From [Clostridium] asparagiforme DSM 15981 (GTDB lineage Bacteria; Bacillota; Clostridia; Lachnospirales; Lachnospiraceae), in the NCBI GenBank assembly GCA_025149125.1, contig CP102272.1, positions 4,650,001 through 4,714,000 on the forward strand: a stretch of DNA of 64,000 nt. The letters are read 5' to 3'. A program made the position numbers and the translations under genes. Shown in pieces: positions 15,624-22,078 of this stretch. Every line of letters starts with the position of its first letter. The first letter of the stretch is position 1. Under the pieces are notes generated by a model. That model searched no databases, was not told the DNA's origin, and saw only the letters and a list, made by a program, of their open reading frames with translations.

Positions 15624-16910
15624 TTAGTAGCCCCGGGCCGCCAGCTTGTTGAAGCCGTTGGCAATGGTGGAGGCGATAATGATCTGAAGCTCCGCCTCGA
15701 AGCTGCCGTCCGGATTCTTGCAGCCGTCCCAGCCTCCGATCTGCATCTCGATGAAGTCCTGGGTGCCGATCACCTTCTCCATGGCCGGGAACACCAGGGT
15801 GGCGTTGCCCTGTCCGCAGGAAGACAGCGCATCCGCTTCCTCGCACACGTCCGCCAGGGACTGGGACTTTCCGTCCTTGCCCGGGAATTCGTCGGTGATC
15901 AGAACTACTTTGGTTCCGGCCCGCTCCACCTTGCGGCAGTTCATCATCAGATCCGTGTCGGGATTGCCGTATCCCTCCTCGGTGATCAGCACGCCGTCCA
16001 ACCCCATCCAGTTGCAGAGCTTGGCCACCATGTCGGAGTGGCGCTCCTTGTCCGCCAGGAATACATTCTCATTGGTCAGGATCACGCCCATGAAATTGAT
16101 GTCCTTGCCGTGGTGCTTGTAGCAGTCCTCAATAACCGGGTTGTGGAGATGGTGGTAGGTGGTGACCTTGTCGCAGGGCGCCACGCAGTTGCCGGAGACA
16201 ATGGCCCCGTCCATGATTTCCGTGGGGTACATGAAGGTGGGGATGAACTGTTTGGCATCTACGCCGTAGTAGTAGGTGTCGTGGAGCAGCCCCTGGGACT
16301 GCAGCATGTGGATGTAGCCAACCCTGGGAAGGTCCGGATACTGGTTTGCCTGCTCAAAAATCGGCTTTGTCTCAAACTCCAGGATCTCGTCCGGCTCCAG
16401 GTTCCGCCCCGCCTCGCCCAGGTAAGCCGCCACCTTCAGCCCGGCCATTCGGGCCGCCTTCTCGTACACGTGAGTCTCCAGACCGTCGGCCGGCTCCACC
16501 ACCACGCAGAGGTTGCAGGTCTTAGAAAACGGGCAGTAGTCCGCCGCCGGACCGCTCATGTCGATAACGCCCTCCTGGAAGCCCACGATCTTACCCGCGG
16601 TCACCACGCAGCAGCCGTCCAGCGCATGGGTCCTGCCGGTTCCCACCTGGGGACTCACTTTTCCGATCACGCCCGGGAAAATATCGCCGCCGCTGACCTT
16701 GACCCTGGGCTCGATCACGTCCTTAACCGGCGTGATTCTCACCGACTCGCCGGGCCTGGCGATGTCAATATGGCAGCCGGCCAGCTTCTCGTCCTGGAGC
16801 ACAAGCTTCTCAACTTCCTCTTTGTTGACATAGAGAACCCCGTCCTTCACGTGAGTCGATTGGTCGAATCGGATATCTTTGATCAAGATTTTGCCCAATT
16901 CAAGCTTCAT
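15624..16910 (-). CDS. grdE: Glycine reductase component B precursor, alpha and beta subunits (GrdE)
   Basis: A 428-residue proprotein that cleaves itself into two subunits which join GrdB to form protein B. The known processing site, Cys242, is present in the segment SGNCVAPCDK; cleavage leaves a pyruvoyl or similar carbonyl group on the second subunit that binds glycine. Cys-rich stretches ALDGCCVVTAG and CPFSKTCNLC lie near residues 100 and 130. GGAGGT stands 7 bases before the ATG. It is the first gene behind the double-operator promoter at 17042-17094 and is closely followed by grdB. Confidence 0.96.
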   Translation of the reverse strand: MKLELGKILIKDIRFDQSTHVKDGVLYVNKEEVEKLVLQDEKLAGCHIDIARPGESVRITPVKDVIEPRVKVSGGDIFPGVIGKVSPQVGTGRTHALDGCCVVTAGKIVGFQEGVIDMSGPAADYCPFSKTCNLCVVVEPADGLETHVYEKAARMAGLKVAAYLGEAGRNLEPDEILEFETKPIFEQANQYPDLPRVGYIHMLQSQGLLHDTYYYGVDAKQFIPTFMYPTEIMDGAIVSGNCVAPCDKVTTYHHLHNPVIEDCYKHHGKDINFMGVILTNENVFLADKERHSDMVAKLCNWMGLDGVLITEEGYGNPDTDLMMNCRKVERAGTKVVLITDEFPGKDGKSQSLADVCEEADALSSCGQGNATLVFPAMEKVIGTQDFIEMQIGGWDGCKNPDGSFEAELQIIIASTIANGFNKLAARGY

Positions 16911-17041
16911 TTAAAATACCTCCCACTTCTTGAAATTTGCCGCCGGGCCCGCCCCATTTATTTCACCCACTTGGCCGGCCCCGGCAGCATCATTTTGCTG
17001 CAAAGATATGTGTTTTGTAAAAAATTCACAGAACAAATGAA

Positions 17042-17055
17042 GTAATCGCGATAAC
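17042..17055. promoter_or_regulatory. Operator 1 at the grdE promoter
   Basis: GTAATCGCGATAAC, a near-perfect palindrome downstream of the predicted start site of grdE, about 36 bp from operator 2, centre to centre. It matches the trxA operator in 13 of 14 positions. Confidence 0.75.
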
Positions 17056-17065
17056 TTATGATCAA

Positions 17066-17094
17066 AATATACCATATGTTATCGCGATTATCAA
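17066..17094 (-). promoter_or_regulatory. SigA-type promoter for grdE-grdB operon
   Basis: On the minus strand, -35 TTGATA (17094-17089) and -10 TATATT (17071-17066) are separated by 17 bases. Operator 2 overlaps the -35 and spacer. The 314-base gap between the TetR and grdE genes holds this promoter, the two operators and a leader of about 150 bases in which no further structure is obvious. Confidence 0.8.
17078..17091. promoter_or_regulatory. Operator 2 within the grdE promoter
   Basis: GTTATCGCGATTAT, sharing the TATCGCGAT core with the trxA operator, lies between the -35 and -10 boxes. A repressor here would block RNA polymerase. Confidence 0.75.
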
Positions 17095-17224
17095 TAGGGT
17101 TTATGAAGTTTTTTGTTACTTTCCGTAGATTTCACGGTTTTCGTCAAACTGTTATAATTTTATCAGCGTTTTTGTACATTTTCACCAGCCGGGTTCTGCC
17201 ACGCCGCGGACAGACGGCGGCGCG

Positions 17225-17911
17225 TTACAGAATTTTGTGCAGCTTCGTTTCGGTATAGATCTGCGCGATGTCCACGCTCTCGGCGATGTACTGCTCCACC
17301 AACTCCTGAATTTTATCCCGCTCCACGGCATTTTCCTGTACGAACTTAAAGTATCCCAGGAACAGCGTACAGAGGACATGGTTCAGTTTTCTGGCGTTCT
17401 CCTCCGCGATCTCCTTCTCCTCCACCAGACGCCGGCAGATCAGATAGTCGCGGTCATAGTATCCCGGTATCTCCAGCATCTCCTTGATCAGAGGACTCAC
17501 CCGCACGATGGCCTCCGGGAACATCTCATAGTACTCTCTCAGCGCCTCGCCCAAATCCTTGTTGATATTCCGGTAGAAAATGCACTCAAATGCCTCCGGC
17601 TTCTTAAACGCCTCGGTGGCGTAGGCCCGCCAGATCCCGAAATACATGTCCCAGATTCCCTTCCACTCCTTCTCGCGGTTAGACAGCTCCAATATGTACT
17701 CGTTTAACGCATCCAGCTGGGCGTAAAACAAAAGCTCGTCCAGATTTTTGAAATACCGGTACATGCTGGCGGAGGAACATCCAAGCTCTGTGGCGATTCG
17801 GCGGATGCTGATGGCGCCCACGCCCTCCGATTTGATAATGCGGCTGGCCATCACCACGTAATCCTTCCTGCTCAAATCTTTAAAGTAGGGTGTTCCGTTG
17901 GTTTTCTTCAT
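17225..17911 (-). CDS. TetR/AcrR-family regulator, likely controller of the grd regulon
   Basis: A 228-residue regulator. Residues 15-62 form a TetR helix-turn-helix, with AISIRRIATELGCSSASMYRYFKNLDELL; the rest is a helical ligand-binding domain with no close relative recognised. AGAGGAAAA precedes the ATG. The gene follows grdX by 38 bases and lies directly upstream of grdE. Palindromes with a TCGCGA core at the grdE and trxA promoters, and a weaker one at grdX, are the natural targets. Placement over the -35/-10 spacer suggests repression relieved by a ligand such as glycine or a one-carbon amine; the ligand is not known. Confidence 0.85.
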   Translation of the reverse strand: MKKTNGTPYFKDLSRKDYVVMASRIIKSEGVGAISIRRIATELGCSSASMYRYFKNLDELLFYAQLDALNEYILELSNREKEWKGIWDMYFGIWRAYATEAFKKPEAFECIFYRNINKDLGEALREYYEMFPEAIVRVSPLIKEMLEIPGYYDRDYLICRRLVEEKEIAEENARKLNHVLCTLFLGYFKFVQENAVERDKIQELVEQYIAESVDIAQIYTETKLHKIL

Positions 17912-17949
17912 TTCTGTTTTCCTCTGTTCTTATATTTTTCAGACACGCT

Positions 17950-18336
17950 TTAGAGTCTGGGAATGACATTCTCAATCATGGACAAATCGATGGTCTTGTA
18001 GTCGTAGTCCACGTTTTCTCCGTACTCCGGCGTTTGGCGGATCCTGTTCCACTTTTCAAATGTCTCCATGGCCTCCTCGATCAGGCACACGTCCCCCGTG
18101 TTGTCCTCCTCCGTCTGCTGGTACAGGAGAATGGTCCGGTACGGCGTCTGGTTGGGTTTTAAGCTGGAAGCCTGGGGATGGGTGAGGAGCTTATGCTTCG
18201 TGTGAATCAGGTCCCTTGCCTTTTCCAGCACCTCCCCGTAGGTGCCGAGCAGAAACACCTGGCTCACCGAATCCCTCCATTTTTCCGCCGCCCGGTCATT
18301 GTTGGTGACCAGAATGCATTTTGACAGATCAAACAT
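17950..18336 (-). CDS. grdX: GrdX family protein
   Basis: A small protein of 128 residues present at the head of most glycine, sarcosine or betaine reductase clusters; its function is unknown. The family pattern is clear: an N-terminal strand with VTNNDRAAEK, a central LEKARDLIHTKHKLLTHPQASSLKPNQTPYRTILL and a C-terminal tail. AGGAGGGGG precedes the ATG. It has its own promoter (18380-18408) with an operator-like palindrome and is followed by the TetR gene. Confidence 0.9.
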   Translation of the reverse strand: MFDLSKCILVTNNDRAAEKWRDSVSQVFLLGTYGEVLEKARDLIHTKHKLLTHPQASSLKPNQTPYRTILLYQQTEEDNTGDVCLIEEAMETFEKWNRIRQTPEYGENVDYDYKTIDLSMIENVIPRL

Positions 18337-18355
18337 TGTATCCCCCTCCTGTAAT

Positions 18356-18369
18356 GTTATTAAGATAAC
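18356..18369. promoter_or_regulatory. Weak operator-like palindrome at grdX promoter
   Basis: GTTATTAAGATAAC has perfect 5-bp arms identical to those of the grdE operators but a TAAG centre instead of CGCG. It lies just downstream of the predicted grdX start site, the same geometry as at trxA, so autoregulation of the TetR gene is plausible. Confidence 0.5.
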
Positions 18370-18379
18370 TTCTCAGCCT

Positions 18380-18408
18380 ATCTTACAACAAAACATGGAA
18401 TCCGTCAA
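18380..18408 (-). promoter_or_regulatory. SigA-type promoter for grdX-tetR
   Basis: Minus strand -35 TTGACG (18408-18403) and -10 TAAGAT (18385-18380) with a 17-base spacer. Transcription would start near 18373. Confidence 0.65.
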
Positions 18409-18530
18409 TTTGGAGCTGCGCGGCGGGCAATATTTGCGGGAGCGGACGTTTCGCGGAGAATTCGGGGGCAGGTGGCGGAGGTCACCTGCGCCCTCAGAGC
18501 GAAACCCAGACGGCTCGGAGCGTTCCGGCT

Positions 18531-19862
18531 CTACTCCCCCGCCGCCTCCAACATATTCTCAATCAATATCCCATACCCCCTGGTACTATCCTGTAAAAAC
18601 ACATGGGTCACAGCCCCGGCCAGCTTGCCGTCCTGGATAATCGGGCTTCCGCTCATCCCCTGCACAATTCCCCCGGTCAGCGCGATCAGATCCGGATCTG
18701 TGACCTTGATTACCATACTTTTATTCTTATGCCCCGAGTTATAATCTACCTTTTGTATCTCGATATCATAATCCCTCAGCTCCCCCGACACGCTGCTCCT
18801 GATGGTCGCAGGCCCGGGCTTCACTTCCTGGCGGCAGGCGATCTCCATAGCGCCTTCCGGCAGGCCGCTGCCCTCCGCATTTCCCTTCACCATGGCCTCC
18901 ATGCCGGTCTGACGCAAAAAGGCGTCGTTTACATTTCCAAATATTCCCTCATTGGTGTTCTTGTTGATCTCGCCCATCAACGAGCCCGGTCCGTAATAAA
19001 TCACCCCGGACAGCAGCCCCGGTTTTCCGATGCTCCCCTTCTCAATTCCCATAATCTGGGTGGTATACAGCTCGCCCTTGCTGGTCTCCACCAGGTCGCC
19101 GGTGTCGCTGTCGCTGATGCCATGCCCCAGCGCGCCGAAGTTTCCGTTTAAATCCAGGTATGTGACGGTGCCGATTCCCTGGGTGTCATCCCGCACCCAG
19201 GCGCCCAGCTTGTACTGTCCGTCCTCCGTCTTGACGGGGTTCACGCTGACGTCCACCTGTTCGCCGCCCCGCCGGACCGAGACGACTGCGGCCTCGCCCC
19301 CCGTCTTGTTCACCGCGTCCATAAGATCCTCCTTGGTGTTCATGGGCTTTCCGTTGAACGCTTCAATGTAATCGCCTGATTTCAAAATACCGTAGGCCGG
19401 CTCCACCTCCATGCCGTCCGCCGCCGTCAGCTTTCCGGTGCCGATGACCATGATTCCGTCGGATTTCAGATAGATTCCGATGGGACATCCGCAGGGCACC
19501 GCATAGCGGGTGTCCACCACGTCCACCTGGATGTCCTTGAACTTGATCAGGCCGAAGAGCTTCAGCCCAACCTGATAGGATCCCTGGTTTTCGGCGTACA
19601 TGGAAAAGGGCTGTCTCCCGTTCACCGTGATCTGGTCGGCGGGTATGTTGCTCTTGTTTCCCAACACCACTTCCTCACTCTCACTGGATAAGGTTGTGTT
19701 GATGGGAAGCGGGAACGAAAACTGCTCCTTCTGGTCCTGGACAATGCTGATCCGGTCCGGGATGGCAGTGTCTAAGTAGTACCAGGAATATCCAACGGTG
19801 ACGGTGAGCGCCGCCCAGAATATACGGTTCAGCCACCGGTAAAACGTCTTATTTCCTCTCAT
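18531..19862 (-). CDS. spoIVB: SpoIVB sporulation serine peptidase
   Basis: An S55-family signalling protease of 443 residues, made in the forespore and secreted to trigger pro-sigma-K processing. An N-terminal membrane anchor (residues about 9-32) is followed by a PDZ domain near residues 110-200 (SGDYIEAFNGKPMNTKEDL). The peptidase domain shows the catalytic His in NFGALGHGISD and Ser in QGMSGSPIIQDGKLAGAVTH, then FLQDSTRGYGI. The ATG at 19862 is supported by AGGAGGT 6 bases upstream; the open frame extends further but without a ribosome site. In most Clostridia spo0A follows; here the next gene is grdX. Confidence 0.95.
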   Translation of the reverse strand: MRGNKTFYRWLNRIFWAALTVTVGYSWYYLDTAIPDRISIVQDQKEQFSFPLPINTTLSSESEEVVLGNKSNIPADQITVNGRQPFSMYAENQGSYQVGLKLFGLIKFKDIQVDVVDTRYAVPCGCPIGIYLKSDGIMVIGTGKLTAADGMEVEPAYGILKSGDYIEAFNGKPMNTKEDLMDAVNKTGGEAAVVSVRRGGEQVDVSVNPVKTEDGQYKLGAWVRDDTQGIGTVTYLDLNGNFGALGHGISDSDTGDLVETSKGELYTTQIMGIEKGSIGKPGLLSGVIYYGPGSLMGEINKNTNEGIFGNVNDAFLRQTGMEAMVKGNAEGSGLPEGAMEIACRQEVKPGPATIRSSVSGELRDYDIEIQKVDYNSGHKNKSMVIKVTDPDLIALTGGIVQGMSGSPIIQDGKLAGAVTHVFLQDSTRGYGILIENMLEAAGE

Positions 19863-19971
19863 GTTCTTACCTCCTCGTCTTGTATTTTGTTGATTTTCAC
19901 AGGGCGAGGCACCCATCGGCTCCTGGAACGCTGCAATCCTCCCCGGGCTGCGCCAGCGGTCCATTACAGTC

Positions 19972-20012
19972 AAAAAAAGAAAGAAGCCGGTGTTTTGTGC
20001 CTCTTTCTTAGT
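19972..20012 (-). terminator. Terminator after the phase-variable candidate gene
   Basis: On the minus strand AAGAAAGA-GC pairs with GC-TCTTTCTT and is followed by TTTTTT. It separates the unknown gene at 20115-20711 from spoIVB, so a switch upstream would act mainly on the unknown gene. Confidence 0.65.
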
Positions 20013-20114
20013 ATGATCTGATCTTCTGTTTTCAATCTGTTTTATTTTGTCCCGTCTGCCAAATCCTTCATTCATACAATATTTTTACGCGCCTTCGGCT
20101 TTAATCCGGATTTT

Positions 20115-20711
20115 TTAAATTTTCAAGCGGTCAGCCGCCTCCCGGTCCCCTTCGTCCGCCCGACCTCCTCCACCTCCGGTCAGCCGCTTCCTCGGCCCCT
20201 TCTCCCGCAGACCTGCATCCACCTCCGCCAGCATCCGCATGAGCTCCAGAGCGCTGCGGAAGGAGACGTAGTATTGGCCGGAGAAACTGGTGTGCAGACG
20301 GCCCTGCATGGAGGCGTGCTGCCTGTAAAGCACATGGATGATCAGAACTTCCTCGGCCTGCGCCGTATCAGCCAGCCGCTTCTGTATCGGCATGGCCCTT
20401 TGATCCGGGCCGCTTTGCGTTCCCGCCTCCTGCGGCAGCGGCAGCTTCTGGTACCGCTCCGCCTCAGCGCGGCTCAAAAAGCGGGGCTCCATGGTACGCA
20501 TGGGCGCGCCGATCTGCTCACAGACCTCATCCACCCTGAGGATCAGCTCATGAATCCCCGTAAAATAGACGGGAGCTGGCAGGCAGTAGTTTACAATCAC
20601 CCCGTACGGCCGGTTCTCCTGGTATCCGTTGATGCAGACCAGCATGATACTCGCGTCGTTTGTATTGATTCGTGTTTCCTTATCATCTCCAGGTATGTGA
20701 TCCCTAAACAT
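20115..20711 (-). CDS. Hypothetical protein downstream of an invertible element
   Basis: Unrecognised protein of 198 residues starting MFRDHIPGDDKETR. GGGGAGAAAT just upstream supports the ATG at 20711. There is no signal peptide or membrane segment. The first half contains a compact segment with INGYQENRPYGVIVNYC and IHELILRVDEVCEQIG; the second half, RQHASMQGRLHTSFSGQYYVSFRSALELMRML, looks like a short motif that recurs in small Clostridia proteins, recalled from memory and unverified. The C-terminus is Gly- and Arg-rich. It lies 80 bases from the left inverted repeat of the 205-bp segment, and has its own terminator, so it is the most likely target of that switch. Confidence 0.6.
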   Translation of the reverse strand: MFRDHIPGDDKETRINTNDASIMLVCINGYQENRPYGVIVNYCLPAPVYFTGIHELILRVDEVCEQIGAPMRTMEPRFLSRAEAERYQKLPLPQEAGTQSGPDQRAMPIQKRLADTAQAEEVLIIHVLYRQHASMQGRLHTSFSGQYYVSFRSALELMRMLAEVDAGLREKGPRKRLTGGGGGRADEGDREAADRLKI

Positions 20712-20790
20712 ATTTCTCCCCTTCCTGTATGGTAAAATGCCGCCTGCGCCCATGCTCCGCTCCACCCCGGCATTTTCCCCTCCCTCCCTT

Positions 20791-20816
20791 TACAACGCAA
20801 TATCTATTTTGTTGTA
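20791..20816. repeat. Left 26-bp inverted repeat of an invertible element
   Basis: Begins TACAACGCAATATC and ends TATTTTGTTGTA. The exact reverse complement is found at 21022-21047; all 26 bases match. It lies between the unknown gene and the recombinase gene. Confidence 0.9.
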
Positions 20817-21021
20817 ACCGAACGGCCAAAGGTCATTTCGAGAACGGCAATTTTCCGGATAAATCTGCCAAAAGAGCCCATTTTCAGGGACGCCAACTAA
20901 TCAGGCCTGGAGCCGAATGACACCAGGTCTGATTGGCATGTCCATAGTGGCGGAAACCGGTGGAAATCTATGTAAAAATGTGATATAGTATGAAATGATT
21001 TACCGCGCCCATGCTTCGGAA
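20817..21021. other. 205-bp predicted invertible segment carrying a promoter
   Basis: DNA bounded by perfect 26-bp inverted repeats next to a tyrosine recombinase. It contains a rightward promoter (20961-20989), a stem-loop (20892-20937, CCTGG/CCAGG extended by AATCAG/CTGATT) and the last codons of the recombinase. In the present orientation the promoter points away from the unknown gene and into the antisense strand of the recombinase gene. Flipping would place the -10 box near 20849-20854 pointing left, about 130 bases upstream of the ATG at 20711. No protein gene lies inside it. Confidence 0.75.
20961..20989 (+). promoter_or_regulatory. Promoter inside the invertible segment
   Basis: TGGAAA (20961-20966) and TATAGT (20984-20989) spaced by 17 bases. 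The -10 match is good and the -35 is moderate (4 of 6). Confidence 0.6.
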
Positions 21022-21902
21022 TACAACAAAATAGATATTGCGTTGTACGGCGTCGCAATGAGTCTCATACTTTCCAGTTGTTTTCTGTGTCTGCTCCCGC
21101 TCTCAACGGTGTAAATGCGGGTTGTATTGATATCCTTATGGCCCAATATATCCGCCAGCTTTGACAGGTCCTTGGTCATTGCGTAGTAGGTCCTGGCAAA
21201 TAAATGCCTCAGATTGTGGGGAAATATTTTCTCCCGGTCTACGTTGGCTTTCAGGCCCAGCGCCTTCATCTCCCTCCAGATATTACTCCGGTTCAGAGCC
21301 TTTCCGCTTCTCGTCACAAAGATCATTCCGCTCTCAATCCCCCTCCTGGCAGCGTAATCCAGCAAAATTCTGCAAAGCTTTTTTGTCAGCAGCACCGTCC
21401 GGATCCTGCCCTTGCACTCCACCTCCGCCTGCCCCTTATGGAGCGCCGCCACCGTGATAAACGGAAGCTCCGACACGCGGATTCCGCTGGAGCAGATGGT
21501 CTCAAGCAGCAGGGCAAGCCGTTCGTTTCCCTGGACCGCGGCCGTCCTTACCAGGCGGAGATACTCTTTTTTTGAGAGTTCCCGGCTTTCGGGATAAAAG
21601 GTGTTTTTACTGATTTTCAGGAAACGAGCCCTGCAATCCTGCCAATCGCAGTATTTGAAAAAACCGTTCAGCGCGGCCAGGGCTCCGTTTACGGTTACGG
21701 GCGCCAGATTTTCGCGCAAAATGCTTTTCCAGAGAATCACCATCTCCTTGTCCACCGGCCTGCAGTCCATGAACTCCATAAAACGGGTCAGGTAATATTC
21801 ATATTTTTGAATCGTCTCCCTGCTCCGCTCGCAGCGGTCCAGCCATAAACAATAGTCGTCGATTTTCTGTGTTGTAATGATTCTCTTCTGCTTGTCTTTC
21901 AT
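21000..21902 (-). CDS. Tyrosine recombinase, predicted DNA invertase
   Basis: A 300-residue site-specific recombinase. The N-terminal SAM-like core-binding domain covers residues 10-90, with YEYYLTRFMEFM. The catalytic domain shows Arg in SSGIRVSEL, a Lys-containing beta hairpin CKGRIRTV, HNLRHLFAR (His and second Arg), GHKDINTTRIY with the second His and the nucleophile Tyr near residue 273. AGGAGG precedes the ATG. The right inverted repeat (21022-21047) lies inside the last codons, so the C-terminus ILLYSEAWAR belongs partly to the invertible segment. After inversion the frame would read a TAA directly after ILL. The local arrangement fits a self-contained inversion system. It separates recN from spoIVB, which are usually neighbours. 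Confidence 0.85.
   Translation of the reverse strand: MKDKQKRIITTQKIDDYCLWLDRCERSRETIQKYEYYLTRFMEFMDCRPVDKEMVILWKSILRENLAPVTVNGALAALNGFFKYCDWQDCRARFLKISKNTFYPESRELSKKEYLRLVRTAAVQGNERLALLLETICSSGIRVSELPFITVAALHKGQAEVECKGRIRTVLLTKKLCRILLDYAARRGIESGMIFVTRSGKALNRSNIWREMKALGLKANVDREKIFPHNLRHLFARTYYAMTKDLSKLADILGHKDINTTRIYTVESGSRHRKQLESMRLIATPYNAISILLYSEAWAR
21022..21047. repeat. Right 26-bp inverted repeat of an invertible element
   Basis: Exact reverse complement of 20791-20816, lying inside the 3' end of the recombinase coding sequence and encoding YNAISILL on the minus strand. Confidence 0.9.
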
Positions 21903-22005
21903 AGCGGCCTCCTGATGTGTTGATGTCCTGTATTCTGTCCCGATAAGCCAAAAGCATTCTTCAACTCTCTAACGCGCTTTCAAATAGAAGTTCTCTCAAC
22001 AACGC

Positions 22006-22045
22006 AAAAAAAGATGCCCAATTTTATCAAAAATGAGCATCTTTT
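22006..22045 (-). terminator. Terminator after recN
   Basis: On the minus strand AAAAGATGC and GCATCTTTT form a stem around an A/T-rich loop, followed by a run of seven T. It closes the argR-recN transcript and isolates the recombinase gene. Confidence 0.8.
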
Positions 22046-22078
22046 CGCGATTCTTGTCCGCTTTTATGATATTCTTTT

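Noticed and set aside
16911..17224. Glycine riboswitch upstream of grdE
   Set aside because: I looked for the paired glycine aptamer pattern and saw none; the region is explained by the promoter and two palindromic operators.
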